Origin: Rhinopomastus cyanomelas
Lineage: Eukaryota > Chordata > Aves > Bucerotiformes > Rhinopomastidae
Assembly (NCBI GenBank): GCA_013400115.1
Contig: VXBP01008287.1
Span: 781,544 to 845,543 of the forward strand
Reading direction: 5' to 3'
DNA length: 64,000 bases
Position 1 is the first letter of the stretch. Every line of letters begins with the position of its first letter. The position numbers were made by a program, and so were the translations under genes. The notes beneath the pieces are model-generated. The model worked only from the letters and a program-made list of their open reading frames with translations, did no database searches and was not told where the DNA came from. Positions 47,301 through 58,560 of this stretch are shown one piece after another.

Positions 47301-50300
47301 TTGGGGCTGTTTAGTTTGAGGAAGGGGAGACCTCATCACTCTCTACAACTATCTGAAAGGACACTGTAGAGGGGTTGGTGCTGGTCTCTTCTCACAGGTA
47401 ATTAGTGACAGAACCAGAGGCAAGCTTCAATAAGGTACATTTAGGCTGGACATCAGGAAAAAATTCTTCACAGAAAGAGTGGTCAGGCACTGGAATGGGC
47501 TGCTCAGGGTGGTGGTTGAGTCACCAACCCTGGATGCATTTAAAAGTCACTTAGATATGACGTAGGGGGATATGGTTTAGGAGTGAACTTGTAGAGTAGG
47601 TTGGACTCAGTGATCCCAAGGGTCTTTCCAACCTGAATGATTCTAAGCCTGAAGTTCTCACTCTTCAATTGTCTGAGCAAGTAGCAAGGAACTGACCCAC
47701 CCATGTGAAAAACCACTTTCTTAATCACAGAGAATCACAGAACATGAGGGATTCAAAGGGACCTCGAAAGATTATCTAGTCCAATCCACCTGCCACAGCA
47801 AGATCACCTAGACGAAGTCACACAGGAACTTATCCAGGCGGGTTCTGAACATCTCCAGAGGAGACTCCACAACCCTCCTGTGCAGCCTGTTCCAGTGCCC
47901 TGTCACCCTCACTGTGAAGAAGTTCCTTCTCAGGGCTGCATTAATCTTCTACACAGATAGCAGATCTGGTGGGAGCTTGTTAGACTGGCCTACAAAAAAA
48001 TGCTGGTTTTGAACGGAAACCTTCTTTAAGGATGGAGATGTTGCTGGTGATGGCTAAAGCATTTTGACATTCATTTTTTGACACTCATCACAGTGACTCC
48101 AAGCAGAATCTTTCTAGCCAACAGAGCAAAGGAAACAGGAGACTTTCCTCTGAGAGGAGACACAGAAGACCTCCATCGAGCAGGGATTTCTCTCTGACCA
48201 GTAGCGCCGTTGTCCAGGAGATGTCACTGTTAAGCTTCGGTGGCTCTTGCAGCCCAGCCGTGCTCAGGCAGGCATGGGAAACAAAAATGTCGGGAAAAGC
48301 CTCGCCAAGCTGAACTTGGCAATTGAAACAGTTCAGATTTAAGGGGAGGATGCAGCTCACATCTCCTTTTCTAAGGCACGGGGGGCTCTTTGAGTAGAGA
48401 TCCAGCTGCTCTAATTGCGAACAAAGGCTAGCACTACTGTCTCTCCCGATAGAAACTACAGGGACCATGCAGCCTTAACATCATCCCTCCCCTAGCTCCT
48501 AGGGAAAAAAGCCACACACTGGGCTGTGTCACCTGCACAGAGGTGCCCATTTGCTGGGGATTTCTGTGTGAGGATGCAATAAGGAGTTCTGGGCCAATGT
48601 GAGGAGAATTATCGTGTGTTCAGAGTCATATAGATGAGCCACATCTCGGATGACAAGAGAGAGCACTGTGCCATGTCCCCGACTGCTAGCACAAGCAGTA
48701 AAACATAAAAGTGCCAAAGAAGAGCTCTTCAAAAATCTGAACACAGAAGGGGGTGATGCAGTATTTGGTAACAAACAGGCCACCTGTGATAAATTTGAAG
48801 CCAGGTAACTTTCTGAGAACAAGCTCTGGTATCAAGTACAGAGCTGGGTATCAACAGTTTTTTATCGCCAGCTACACTCATTTCTTAAAAGGCTGACAAA
48901 CTGGTCTCCTGTGTGTACAGCCAAGCCACACAGACACAAGACAGTCTAATATTCATGGTCTAGATGAGTCAAGATGTACCTATTTGTGTTGAAAGTAACA
49001 CTTCCTTGGAGGGGATTTTCTTCTTTAGCTCCTCCAAAGCTTCGATCAGATTCTCTTTTGATTGCCCAGGAAGCTCAAGCATAGACTTCCATCGTTTTAT
49101 GTCTTCTACAACCACAACTCTCTGGAAAAGAGAAAAGCCATTAGGAAAGCAGAATAGTTGTCTTATAAAATAAGGACACTGGCTTCATCGTCAGCTAATG
49201 GGACCATTATCAACACATGAATTACTGATTGTGGCATGAACCTAGCACAGAATCCATGACAGCTCATAACAACAGATACTTCCTTAAGATTTGCAGCTTA
49301 CTGCAAACCAGTACTACAAAGCAAAGTGAGATGCTCCACCTTGATCTGCCAAACTTAAGGCATGTAACAACAAAAGTCTTGTAGAAGCGTTCTGAATATA
49401 AAGAGACTGTTGCGTAAGTGTCTCTTCATAGGAAACAGGACTAAAAGAGAGGCAGCCACTAACTTGGCAGAATGTGATTCCTGCTTATACTAGCTGTAAA
49501 GTAACACCATCAGAGAAAGAAAGCACCAGGAAACACAAGTACAGACTCAAGGAAATGGCCACCTGGTAGTGTTTTTCAGCCTGTTTATACCACAGACTCT
49601 GACACAGTGGACTGCAAACAGTGCAAGTCCTGCATTCCAGAGGTGAAGCACCTGACAAAGACTCAGTGGTGGCCAGAGAGATAGGGCTTCTCTGTGCATC
49701 ATTCTGTTGCTTTCTGCCTTACATCAATAAGCTCTTTGATGCAGCAAATGTTTTCATGTTGTGCTTTTACAACAGGTGGCAAAGATGGGCTCAGCTCTAG
49801 CGCAGGTCTTGCACAACCAACTGGAGGGGTCTCTTGCTGGGATGAGAAGTGAGCCAGCTGGCAACATTGAAGCCAGTGGTGTCCCCCAGCTGTATTACAG
49901 AGTCATAGTCATCAGGATTGGAAAAGACCTTCAGGATCAAGTCCAGCCATCCACCCTGCAACCCTAAACCACTAAACCACCTCCCAAACACTCTGGGCAT
50001 CTGTTTTTGAACCTCCCCCCCGTCCCCGGACACCACCTGGGCAGCCTGTTCTAAGGCTTCCCCACTCTTTCTGCGAAGGTTTTCCTGAGATCCCATCTGA
50101 ACCTTCCCTGGCACAACCTGACCCCATTTCTTCAAGTCCTATTGCTAGTCCCTTCAGGTAGTTATAGAGAGCAGTGAGGTCTCTCCTCAGTCTCCTCCTC
50201 TCCAGGCTGAACCACCCCAGCTCCTTCAGTCTCGGTGTGGCCTCACTAGGACCGAGTACAGGGGCAGGATCAACTCCTTGGTCCTGCCGGCCACACTACT

Positions 50301-50800
50301 GCTGATTCAGGCCAGGATGCTGTTCCAATTGTCTGCCCCTCTGCCACCCCAAACGAGCAGGAAGGAGCAAAGCTGTAACCATCTCGGTTTAGGAAACCCC
50401 TTTCAACGCAGCAAAAACCTCCCTTTCAATGCTCTAGCTTCGATTCCCATTCTCTGTCAGGAGGCTGCCTCAGCACTGCAAGGACTGGTGAAGAGCTGGG
50501 ACCAGGAGTGCTTTACAGAATGCTCGGCTCCACACAAAAGCCTGACCGCCCTTCTTTATTCCCTCGGGACCTGCCTGGCTCCTCGCGGGGTGATCGCGGG
50601 CCTGCACACGGGGCAGGCCTCGCCTCAGGCCCTCGAAGACCGCGGGCCTCGTAGCTGCCCCTTCCGCTCCCTCCCAACACCTGCCCCCCAGGACCTGCCT
50701 TGAGGGACTCGAGGGTTGCTTGCCGGTAGACGCGGGAGGCCGGCGCGGCCCGCCGGGGTCCCTCTGGACCGCGGGCCCTGCGCACCACGAACCGGTCCAT
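44375..50800 (-). CDS. TCEANC2: TFIIS N-terminal and central domain-containing protein 2
   Basis: Nuclear protein related to elongation factor TFIIS (domains I and II, without the zinc ribbon); no catalytic role is known. Exons in transcript order: 50699-50800, 48980-49121, 46755-46948, 44375-44563 (627 nt, 208 aa, the same length as human). The start MDRFVVR and the end VQSHKK match the family. Exon 2 and early exon 3 (~35-110) form the TFIIS N-terminal helical bundle (VVVVEDIKRWKSMLELP, then ALEELKKKIPS). Exons 3-4 carry the start of the central domain (RSDPKTEAFRKNARKLLCEAL, then ENIEREVFH and PYRRTVRALVFSLK). Introns 2 and 3 are GT-AG. Intron 1 appears to be GC-AG (AAG/GCAGGT), because this keeps the conserved Lys-Arg-Val junction. 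Head-to-head with TMEM59, 218 bp between start codons. Confidence 0.96.
45680..45828 (+). repeat. CR1-like 3' fragment in TCEANC2 intron 3
   Basis: Contains GGAGGTGTCCAAAGCCAGGC, then TGGATGAGGCCTTGAGCAAC, typical of a CR1 3' region. It abuts the minus-strand CR1 that follows. Confidence 0.65.
45829..46305 (-). repeat. CR1 LINE in TCEANC2 intron 3
   Basis: Inverted tail (CACAGAATCACTGAACATTA) followed by GGGACTGGAAGGGACCTTG, GAGACTCCACAACCCCCTGG and GGGGTCACCCCTCAGTCTCC. Same subfamily as 15625 and 61548. Confidence 0.93.
46545..46700 (+). repeat. Diverged CR1-like tail in TCEANC2 intron 3
   Basis: Has a recognisable 3' piece (AAAGGTCTCTTCCAACCAAAG, then TTCTGTAAC) but the rest is heavily diverged. 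Only about 55 bp separate it from TCEANC2 exon 3 at 46755. Confidence 0.45.
47105..47650 (+). repeat. CR1 LINE, 5'-truncated, in TCEANC2 intron 2
   Basis: About 545 bp, from CACACTGGTGAGGTTGCAC through GGTGCTGGAGCAGGTGCAAA and CTCTACAACTATCTGAAAGG to GTCTTTCCAACCTGAATGATT. It still encodes scraps of the CR1 ORF2 C-terminus (VRLHFEYCVQFWAPQY) before stops. Confidence 0.94.
47725..47945 (-). repeat. CR1 LINE 3' end in TCEANC2 intron 2
   Basis: Inverted tail (CACAGAGAATCACAGAACAT), then GGGATTCAAAGGGACCTCG, GAGACTCCACAACCCTCCTG and GTGAAGAAGTTCCTTCTC. Lies 75 bp from, and inverted to, the copy at 47105-47650. Confidence 0.9.
49893..50300 (-). repeat. CR1 LINE fragment in TCEANC2 intron 1
   Basis: Diverged copy from ACAGAGTCATAGTCATCAGG through GGGCAGCCTGTTCTAAGGC and CTCCAGGCTGAACCACCCCA to the 'vector' segment (CACTAGGACCGAGTACAGG). 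Confidence 0.88.
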
Positions 50801-51018
50801 CGTCCCGGAAGCCGCCCCTTGGTAGTTCCGGCCGCGGAGACAGGGTAGGGGTCGTATGGAAGCGCTGCGGCTGCCTGGCGACGCGCACTACGCTTCCCAG
50901 CAGGCACGCGCGGGGGTGGGGGGCGGCCGGGAAATCTCGCGACAGTGCCCCGGCGCCCTCTGCCGTCAGCGGGGCCTGCGGGAGGAGGACGAGGAGGTGG
51001 AGGAAGAAGAGGAAGAAG
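50801..51018. promoter_or_regulatory. Divergent CpG-island promoter, TCEANC2 / TMEM59
   Basis: The 218 bp between the two start codons, in a CpG-dense block of about 50560-51330. Visible motifs: ETS cores CCGGAAG at 50805-50811 and TTCCGG at 50826-50831; a ZNF143/STAF-like ACTACGCTTCCCAGCAGGC at 50887-50905; TCTCGCGA at 50935-50942 (the BANP/ZBTB33-type CGCG element). No TATA box. A GGA/GAA-rich purine tract (50982-51018) leads into the TMEM59 ATG and is probably its 5' UTR. This motif set is typical of constitutive divergent promoters of housekeeping genes. Confidence 0.8.
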
Positions 51019-54000
51019 ATGGCGGCGCGGCGGGGCGGCCTCTGGCTGCCTCTTGCTATGGCGCTGTTGGCGGGCGGCAGCAGCAGCAGCAGCAGCGCTC
51101 GAGGGTCCGGGGCGCTGCCCGCCGCCTCATCCGAGGCCTTTGATTCCGTGCTGGGCAACACGGCGTCGTGTCACCGCGCCTGCCAGCTGACTTACCCCCT
51201 ACACACCTACCCCAAGGTACGTGCCCTCAGAGCAGAGGCTGCAGTAGCTGCTCTAAACACGTTGACAGTGGGTAGTTAGGGTGCTGCTTTGCCGGGGGAG
51301 AGCCGCTCTCTGAGGCGCTTGGTTAGTGGCAGGTGAGGCTGTGGGGTTTGAGGCTTTTGCTGCTGCTGCTTTTCCCGTTTCTGTCGTTTGGTTTGGGCTG
51401 TTCCGTGGCTTTGGGCTCTAAAACAGGGCTGTGGTCGTGACAGGCCGGAGATGCGGAGTCACTGAGCTGGTGTGACATCTGGATGTTGAGTGATAAAAAT
51501 AGCGATAAACAGGAGGTTTGTCAGGAGCTTCAGCCCGTGTTTTGATTCACTTGCTTTATTCATCACACAGTAAAATACTCCTGTCAGAGTGTCTGACAGG
51601 AATCTGGTTGGAAAAGACCTCTGAGCTCATCCAGCCTAGCCTATCACCTAATGTCATCACATCAGCTGGACCAGGGCACTATGTGCTACATCCAGTCTGT
51701 CCCTAAACATTTCCGGGGATGGGGACTCCACCACATCCCTGAGCAGTCCATTCCAGGGTCTGATCACCCTTTCATGAGTAAGGGCTTCCTAACAGGCCCT
51801 GCCCTCTCATCCTGTTGCTAGTTGCCTGGGTGAGGAGCCTGAACCCCAGCTGAGTACAACCGCCCTTCAGGGAGCTGCAGAGAGGGAGAAGCTGTCCCCT
51901 GAATGTCCTCCAGGCTAAACACCCCCAGCCACTCTTCATCAGACTTTCCCTGTAGTCCCTTTACAAGTCTTGTTGTAGGGCTTTAAACTACTGGCTTGAA
52001 TTTGTCAGATGTAGTACCAGAAATCTTACCTTTCCTGGTTCTTTCTTGGTGATGTGCTTCCTCATCAGCTGCAGCAGGTTGAGCTCTAAATTATGGAACA
52101 CTTACTGGAGAGTTCACATGAGGTCAGCAGGCAAATGGAAGCAGTGACAGCATGTTAGGTAACAGAGTTTTGGCTGCTTTCCTGCAGAACTTAAATTGGA
52201 TTTTGTGCTGTTGTATCCCTTGAACTGTACTTATGGCATCTTTTGGTGTCTACGTGTCATGGTAGTGGGAAGAAAGAGCTGAACCTCAGAAATTAGGACT
52301 AAACGTCGTAATGTATTTCTATACTGTTTTGGTGCAATGCTCTCGTTTTTGTACCAGGGCCCTTTCAAGCTCAAACTTATGTGGTTTTTTCACTGTGCTT
52401 TTGAATTCTTTGTTGTGTGTTGGTGGAGCTGTTGAATAACATAATAATGTCTTTCTTTATATTTATATTTTGTTCCATTTGTCACAAAACAACCAGTTGA
52501 ACTGAAGGAAATTGTTTTAGTTGCCACTTGAAAGCAAGACAAACTTTGAGTCTTCCATGGAAGACTGACATACAGATGGGTCTGATAAAGCTGATTCTCT
52601 CTGGCTGTCGAATTCCAAAACATGTTTTCTGCAACAGCATAACTATTTTGGCCACCTTGTCAGAGTTGGGTTGTAATTTACAGTCACAGTTTTCTGCTTG
52701 TGTGTCTTTAACATCAGTGAACTTGTTCTCTCAGAGACAAACAATGGCGAGTTAATTTGCAGGAGGTTGTCAAAGAAGGTGTGGTGTGTTTGGTTTTAAG
52801 TTAGTTCGCAGTCCTTTTTCTGCCTGTTGTACAGCACCTGGCTGCAACAATTTGAGCGGTTTTGGAGTTAGTGGTTTTAATGGGCCGGGCTTATGATACA
52901 GTGTTATCCTAAGCAGGAGCACTCGCGTAACAGACTGTCATTAATTCTGCAGTGTGGAGAGTGCTGTAGCTGCACACCTGTCCCTGTGGTTCTGTGGGCA
53001 GAAGAATTATGAGGTGTAGGTTTTCCATTGTAGTTGCAGGAAGGAAGCAGCTTTCTCCTTCAGTTCCATGCGATAAATAAAAAAGTGTGTTTGTGGAACT
53101 GGTCTGGCAAGTGAGCCGTTAGCCAAGGTACTGGTGCAGTGCATCAGAACATGATCTCTTTGACAGTTCTGGTGTAGTTCTGATTACAGCCTGGTAGATA
53201 GGTTGCAGTACTCTGTCAGAATTAGTCTGGCTTTGTACCCTTTGCTGGGTTTAACTTCTGAGGTGGAAGGCTGTCTGTGTTTTGTAGGGTGAAATGTCAG
53301 TAAATAATTTACAGTAGCATGTCTTGTTCTTAAACCAAACACTTTAAAAAAAAAAAAGGCAGCATGACTTTGCTTGTGAGCTGTAGAACTGGAATTACAA
53401 AACAGAATTTGCTGTTCCAGGGCTGTCCCACCATGGAATGAAGAGCTCTCAGTGTTAGAAATCAATCAATAGGAATGTTAGTGTTCAAGAGCTGTAGCTC
53501 TTTTATTTCAGATCATCCAGAGTGTCACGTTTAGCTGGCTTATAGGTCTGCTGGAGTGAAGTAGGATGGTACTCTGGTGGGTGGCTTCTTGTAGCATTTA
53601 CAAAAAACCCTCTAAAATTCTTCTATTTTGTGATAATTTGTTCCTGAATGATGGGATGGAAGCCTTTTCTTGTGCCTTCCCAGGAAGAGGAGCTGTATGC
53701 ATGCCAGCGAGGCTGCAGACTGTTCTCCATTTGTCAGTTTGTGGACGATGGCATCGACTTGAATCGAACCAAACTGGAATGCGATTCTGGTAAGACTTCA
53801 TCACTGCTTCAGCATCCCATAGTGTGGAGACTCGAGAGGGAAGAGCAGGAATGTCTGGAAGGATGGTGTTAAATTGGTGGGGTTGCTTCAGTTGCTTTCT
53901 TATTTCAACTGCTTCCTTGTTTACAGAATCACAGAATCATTCAGGCTGTAAAAGACTTCTAAGATCATCAAGGCCAGCCTGTGACCTAACATTTTTATGT

Positions 54001-57000
54001 ACAGGGCATTAAAAAAACCACACGCTTAGGAAAGAGTTGTCTGTTCTCTGCCAGTTTCTCCTTACCTGTTCCCTAATGTTGCTGTTTGACTGAATTTCAC
54101 AAGTATTATCAGTCTTGGTGAATAAATTAGAAATACTTTATTTTGCTGCATAAACAGTTTGTCATAGAAAACACAGCTGACTGGGAAAAAATCCAGTCAA
54201 GTTAACACTTTAATGATTTCATATGACAATCCCATTTACAGTTCTTGACAAAGTTGTTTATGGAAGTGAATCATTCAGGCAGAGTAGGAACACAGGTCTG
54301 AATGTGCTCTCAATCTTGTAACAGACTGGGTACATCCTGAGGTTTACCTGCAGCTAATCTCTTGGGAGTCAGGTCCGTGTTTTATTTGAAATAGACCATT
54401 AAATATTGGCGACTGATTTGCTCAGATTACCGGTGTTAGAGCAAAAATGTCACAGTGAAGATGAAATATATAGGACAAGTAATACTGGGGTTTATCTAAT
54501 AATATCAAGGGAGCTGATTCCCAGTTTTATTGAGAGATTAAGTGGGACATATCCACCCAAAGCAGGAATTGTGAGAGCTCTCTTTTTATTTGCACTGCAA
54601 TTAAGCTCTAAGCCAGTGCTCAGAGGAGCCTTTTATCCTCTCAGCAGCTCATAGAAGCAAGGGTGCTAGTGGCTAGCTCAGAGCTCATAGAAGGGTAGGT
54701 AAGTAGAAAGCCTGCTCTGCAAAGATGCTAATGTGGCACAAAACTGCATTTAATACTCTAGAAATGGGCTAGTGCTCTAGTCTGTTACACGCTGTGTATA
54801 GCTGTGATACAGCATGTCAGTCTGGTTGTTAAACCACACAGCAAAGAGTGCTGTAAAAAGGGGTAACGTAGCAGCAGACCATGTGTAGAGGTAACTGAGC
54901 AGTTGCTTACTTTCTGATGTAGCTCTCCTTGCTGAGGCTGTTGTCTTGCTGGCTTCTGTTCTGTAATCTGTTACATTGGTTGGTGCCCTGACTAAGTGAT
55001 CTGTGCTTGGCAAAACACTTCTTGGCTGATCTGCTTAGTTCTGTCTTCTTATGCTTCGTTACGCCTGCAAACACGAGTTTGGTGGCAGTTTTACCATGGA
55101 ATTGCTGTTCAGGTGCCATGAACTGAATGCTCAGATGCTGCTGATGCCATGCTTCCTACCAGCTTCTCAGCCTTTAAGATGCTCTGTTTATTCGTGCAAA
55201 AAATTGGGAGAGGTACTGTCTACTCGGGTTGATTCTTTAGTCCATTTAGTGCTGCAACATTGTCCACCTAAGCTTTACAGGTTTGAGGAAGAGCTGTGCC
55301 CATGTATTATCTGCCTGATTTCTCCATGGGCAGAATAATCTAAATCAGTCTCTCTGAATAATTTAGGTTTCTTGATCTTTCTGATCTCTAGTGAAAGATC
55401 AATAGAGGCTATCTGTAAAGAGTGGGCTTCATTTTTCATTTAAAACTATTCCATGATACTTTCAATGCAGTTTCTAGCAGGAAAATGCGACTGTGATACC
55501 AAGATTTCTGTTGTTGCCTCAAAGGGATTTGGACTCGTAGCCCCTCTAGGCTTTTTAGAGTTCCATCTCTGTTGTCTGAGGTTAAAATGCACATTTTACA
55601 TGATGAGTAGAGCAAAAACTATAGTGGGAGGAGGAGGATCAATAACAACTTGCACCCCTGAGTTTGGCAGGCATAACATTTCTGATTGGTTGCTCTGACT
55701 GAATTCAGAATTCATCTACCTCAGCTGTCTAAGCTGATTGCTTAAGACTTCATTAGCCTTCAGAGCTCACACTATCCTTGGAGTGACTGCCATATCTTTT
55801 CCTGTAAAACAGGATTGTCAGTCCTTTAACTGCCACTTCGCTTCTGCTCCAACTTATACTAGAAATGTTTTCCTGACTAAAATGCAGAGTTTATCTTTTC
55901 ATTTGGGGAACTTCTCCCTTGCAGCCTGCACTGAGGCGTACTCCCAATCTGATGAGCAATATGCTTGCCATCTTGGATGCCAGAACCAATTGCCATTTGC
56001 TGAGCTAAGGCAAGAGCAAGTAAGTCAATGACATGTTTTTCAAACACCGCCTACTTTTTTATGTTCAGTGTGTCTTTTCTATTTTAATTTCTTCAAATAG
56101 AAAATAAATCTTCTTAAGGAATGAAATCTAGGCATGGGGTGGGGGGTGAGTGAAAACATGACTTAGACCAAATGGAAAACAAGTTAATGTTGTATTTGCA
56201 GTTAATGTCGTTGATGCCAAGAATTCATCTCCTCTTTCCTCTGACGCTGGTGAGATCATTCTGGAGTGACATGATGGATTCAGCTCAGAGCTTCATAACA
56301 TCCTCATGGACTTTCTACCTTCAAGCAGATGATGGCAAAATTGTCATATTCCAGGTGGTTGCCTTTTTCATTGGCATTAATGTGCCCCAGCTGCTGAGTG
56401 CTTAACTCTGCTCCTTCCAGTTGCAGAAAAGGCTATAGAGCACTATCAGAAATGTTCAGTTTTTGCTGGTTTTTCACTGCCTTTGTGGGGAGTGAGGAGT
56501 CAAACCTAAGGAAATGGTACATGTCTTAAGGTTAACTTGTCTACTAGTTCTGAAAATGGAAGTTATCCAAATGAGTGGAAGCTTGCTAGCAGCATCTCCA
56601 TGTTTTGTTTCAGTCAAAGCCAGATGTACAGTATGTTCCACAACTGGATCAGGAGACTGAAGATACAAGAGAATCCTTGTCGCTGAGTAAAACAGCCTGT
56701 AAGTTGTTCTTTGTGCTTTGCTAGAGCAAAAGCAAATGTTTGCCGCTATGCAAGAATAAAACCATAAAATGAAGTTGCAGGTGGCACATGAAAGCAAATC
56801 TTTACAAAGCTGAAATATAATTGTTTGCTGTGTGGACCATGGTGTGTACATTCAAGCACAGGCTGTGGTAGAAGCCAAGCTCTGCTGCAAATGCAAATGT
56901 ACAGGCTAGGGCCATTTGCAAGTCTTCCTTTTCTGGTCTCTGTTAGAGACAATGTGTTGATGTTTGGGTCTTCTGTCATGTTCGTGACTGCTCTTTCTGC

Positions 57001-58449
57001 TGTTGTATTTTAGCAGACTTGCGTCCAGGAAGCTTGCAGACACACCGAGGACTCTTCAAAGAGCAAGAAAGTGACAGCTTTTTCAAGTGTCTTTCCACGT
57101 AGGTATATTTGAGAATGTTCATACCCTGTTGGGAGGGTAATGGCCTTTCCCGTGTGTGGTTTGGGATGCAATGTCAAGATGTCAAGGTGCTACAAGTCTA
57201 AATTCAGGATGCAGAGCAGATAAAATAGGGTATGGGACTGAAGGGAATCCAGCAATTCTTTTGTGTCTTTAAAATCAGGTACTAACTAGTCATTGGAGTA
57301 GCCAGGAGTCTGAAGTGGGCTGTGCAGCTGGAAGAGCTAGAGACTAATGAATCAGCAGGAAACAAAGCAAAAATGAAGCCTAACTTTTTGGAGGGTCCAT
57401 TGTCACATATTCAGTAGATAAAATCCAGTAACATTCTTCTCATTTCAGAAATTCCAGCTGGATTCTAACCACTACCCTCGTCCTGTCAGTGTTGGTGCTG
57501 CTCTGGATTTGTTGTGCAACTGTCGCTACAGCTGTAGAGCAGTATGTTCCATCTGAGGTAATGCTGTTTTATTGCTGACTACATTTTGAACTTATTCAAG
57601 ATATTAGTTATTCCATAACAACTTTCTAGAGACAAGCATTTGGGGGGAGGTTCAACTAGAAAGGGGTTTGTTTTAATTTGCAGATGTGGTTAGCGAAGCA
57701 GTTTTGTTATATAAATAATGATTTTATAGCTGACCAATTCTTGCTTATTCTTGGGGCTGATGGGTTCTCTGAGCTTTACTCACGCAGCCCAGATAGGATA
57801 TCTTTTGGGTTGCAGCACTCTCCTCTTGACAACCTTCAGATTACTCTTAAAAAATGGAGCCTGCTTCTGATTTGTCTGGGAGTAAAGCTGTACTGAGAGT
57901 TGGATGGTTTTAAATAGAACCCAGTATGGGTGTGATCTAGAAGGATCAGTAGTGAAATAGTGTATTATCAATGAACACAGAGGCTGGTTGGAGAACTGAC
58001 TGAACTAGCATTTCCAGTGCCCAGAATGATCCCTGTGCTTCAGACATAAGCAAGGTTCATAGTATTTACAAACCAGAGGAGCTGCTAGATGAGAATGCTA
58101 TCTCATGTTGATCTGGCAAGCTTCATACATTCCTTTTGGACTCAAATCTAGTTCCAGCTGTGCATGGCAGATGTTACAGAAAGCCCGGGCTAACTTGTGT
58201 TGAAGGGCTGCAGCCACCGGAGCCAGGAGTGTAGTTGCGTAATGGAATGGATTTTATTCACAGTGTGTGTCTTAAATTGTTTAAATATTTCAGAAGCTGA
58301 GCATCTATGGCGATCTGGAATACATGAATGAACAAAAACTGAACAGATACCCATCTTCTGCCCTTGTTGTGGTTAGATGCAAGACGGAGGAACATGAAGA
58401 AGCAGGACCTCTTCCTACAAAAGTCAATCTGGCTCAATCAGCAATTTAA
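51019..58449 (+). CDS. TMEM59: Transmembrane protein 59
   Basis: Type I membrane protein of Golgi/late endosomes. In mammals it binds ATG16L1 to drive LC3 labelling of vesicles and modulates glycosylation and trafficking of other proteins. Exons: 51019-51216, 53684-53789, 55925-56019, 56202-56354, 56614-56698, 57017-57098, 57449-57557, 58294-58449 (984 nt, 327 aa; human 323). N-terminus: signal peptide, then a six-serine run coded by (AGC)6 at 51079-51096. The lumenal part is Cys-rich (ASCHRACQLTYPLHTYPK, CQRGCRLFSICQFVDDGIDLNRT, CHLGCQNQLPFAELRQEQ). The membrane helix is ~244-268. The tail contains YVPSEKLSIYGDL (272-284), which fits the published ATG16L1-binding motif [YW]x3[ED]x4[YWF]x2L. 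Exon 6 has a NAGNAG acceptor; the second AG is chosen because it gives Tyr-Leu as in human. All introns are GT-AG. Confidence 0.97.
51595..51995 (-). repeat. CR1 LINE fragment in TMEM59 intron 1
   Basis: Diverged ~400-bp copy: GGTTGGAAAAGACCTCTGAG, GGGGACTCCACCACATCCCTG and CCTCCAGGCTAAACACCCCC. Lies about 380 bp downstream of exon 1. Confidence 0.85.
53345..53356 (+). repeat. Poly(A) run in TMEM59 intron 1
   Basis: About 12 consecutive adenines. It may be a simple repeat only; no retrogene or SINE body was recognised upstream. Confidence 0.5.
53925..53992 (-). repeat. CR1 3'-terminal fragment in TMEM59 intron 2
   Basis: Contains ACAGAATCACAGAATCATTC, then AAAGACTTCTAAGATCATC, the last ~65 bp of an inverted CR1. 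Confidence 0.7.
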
Positions 58450-58554
58450 ATTAAAGTCTCCATTGGATCCAATAGACTTATTCTAACAGAGCTAGCGACT
58501 CTCAGTTGTGGGGGTTCTTCAGATAAGAAGCTTAGCAGCCAGTCTTTAAATGCA

Positions 58555-58560
58555 AATAAA
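58555..58560 (+). terminator. TMEM59 proximal polyadenylation signal
   Basis: AATAAA about 105 bp past the TMEM59 stop. Further AATAAA hexamers at 59218-59223 and 59465-59470 could give longer 3' UTRs. Confidence 0.7.

Noticed and set aside
50856..51143. 95-aa open frame with an acidic EEDEEVEEEEEED run overlapping the TMEM59 start
   Set aside because: It is in a different frame from TMEM59; the acidic run is the purine-rich GGA/GAA tract of the 5' UTR. It could be an upstream ORF only if transcription starts before 50856, which is not shown.
50716..51279. 187-aa plus-strand open frame covering the TCEANC2/TMEM59 promoter
   Set aside because: Only the part from 51019 is real TMEM59 coding sequence. 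Upstream residues come from antisense TCEANC2 exon 1 and the promoter, and the end is intron read-through.
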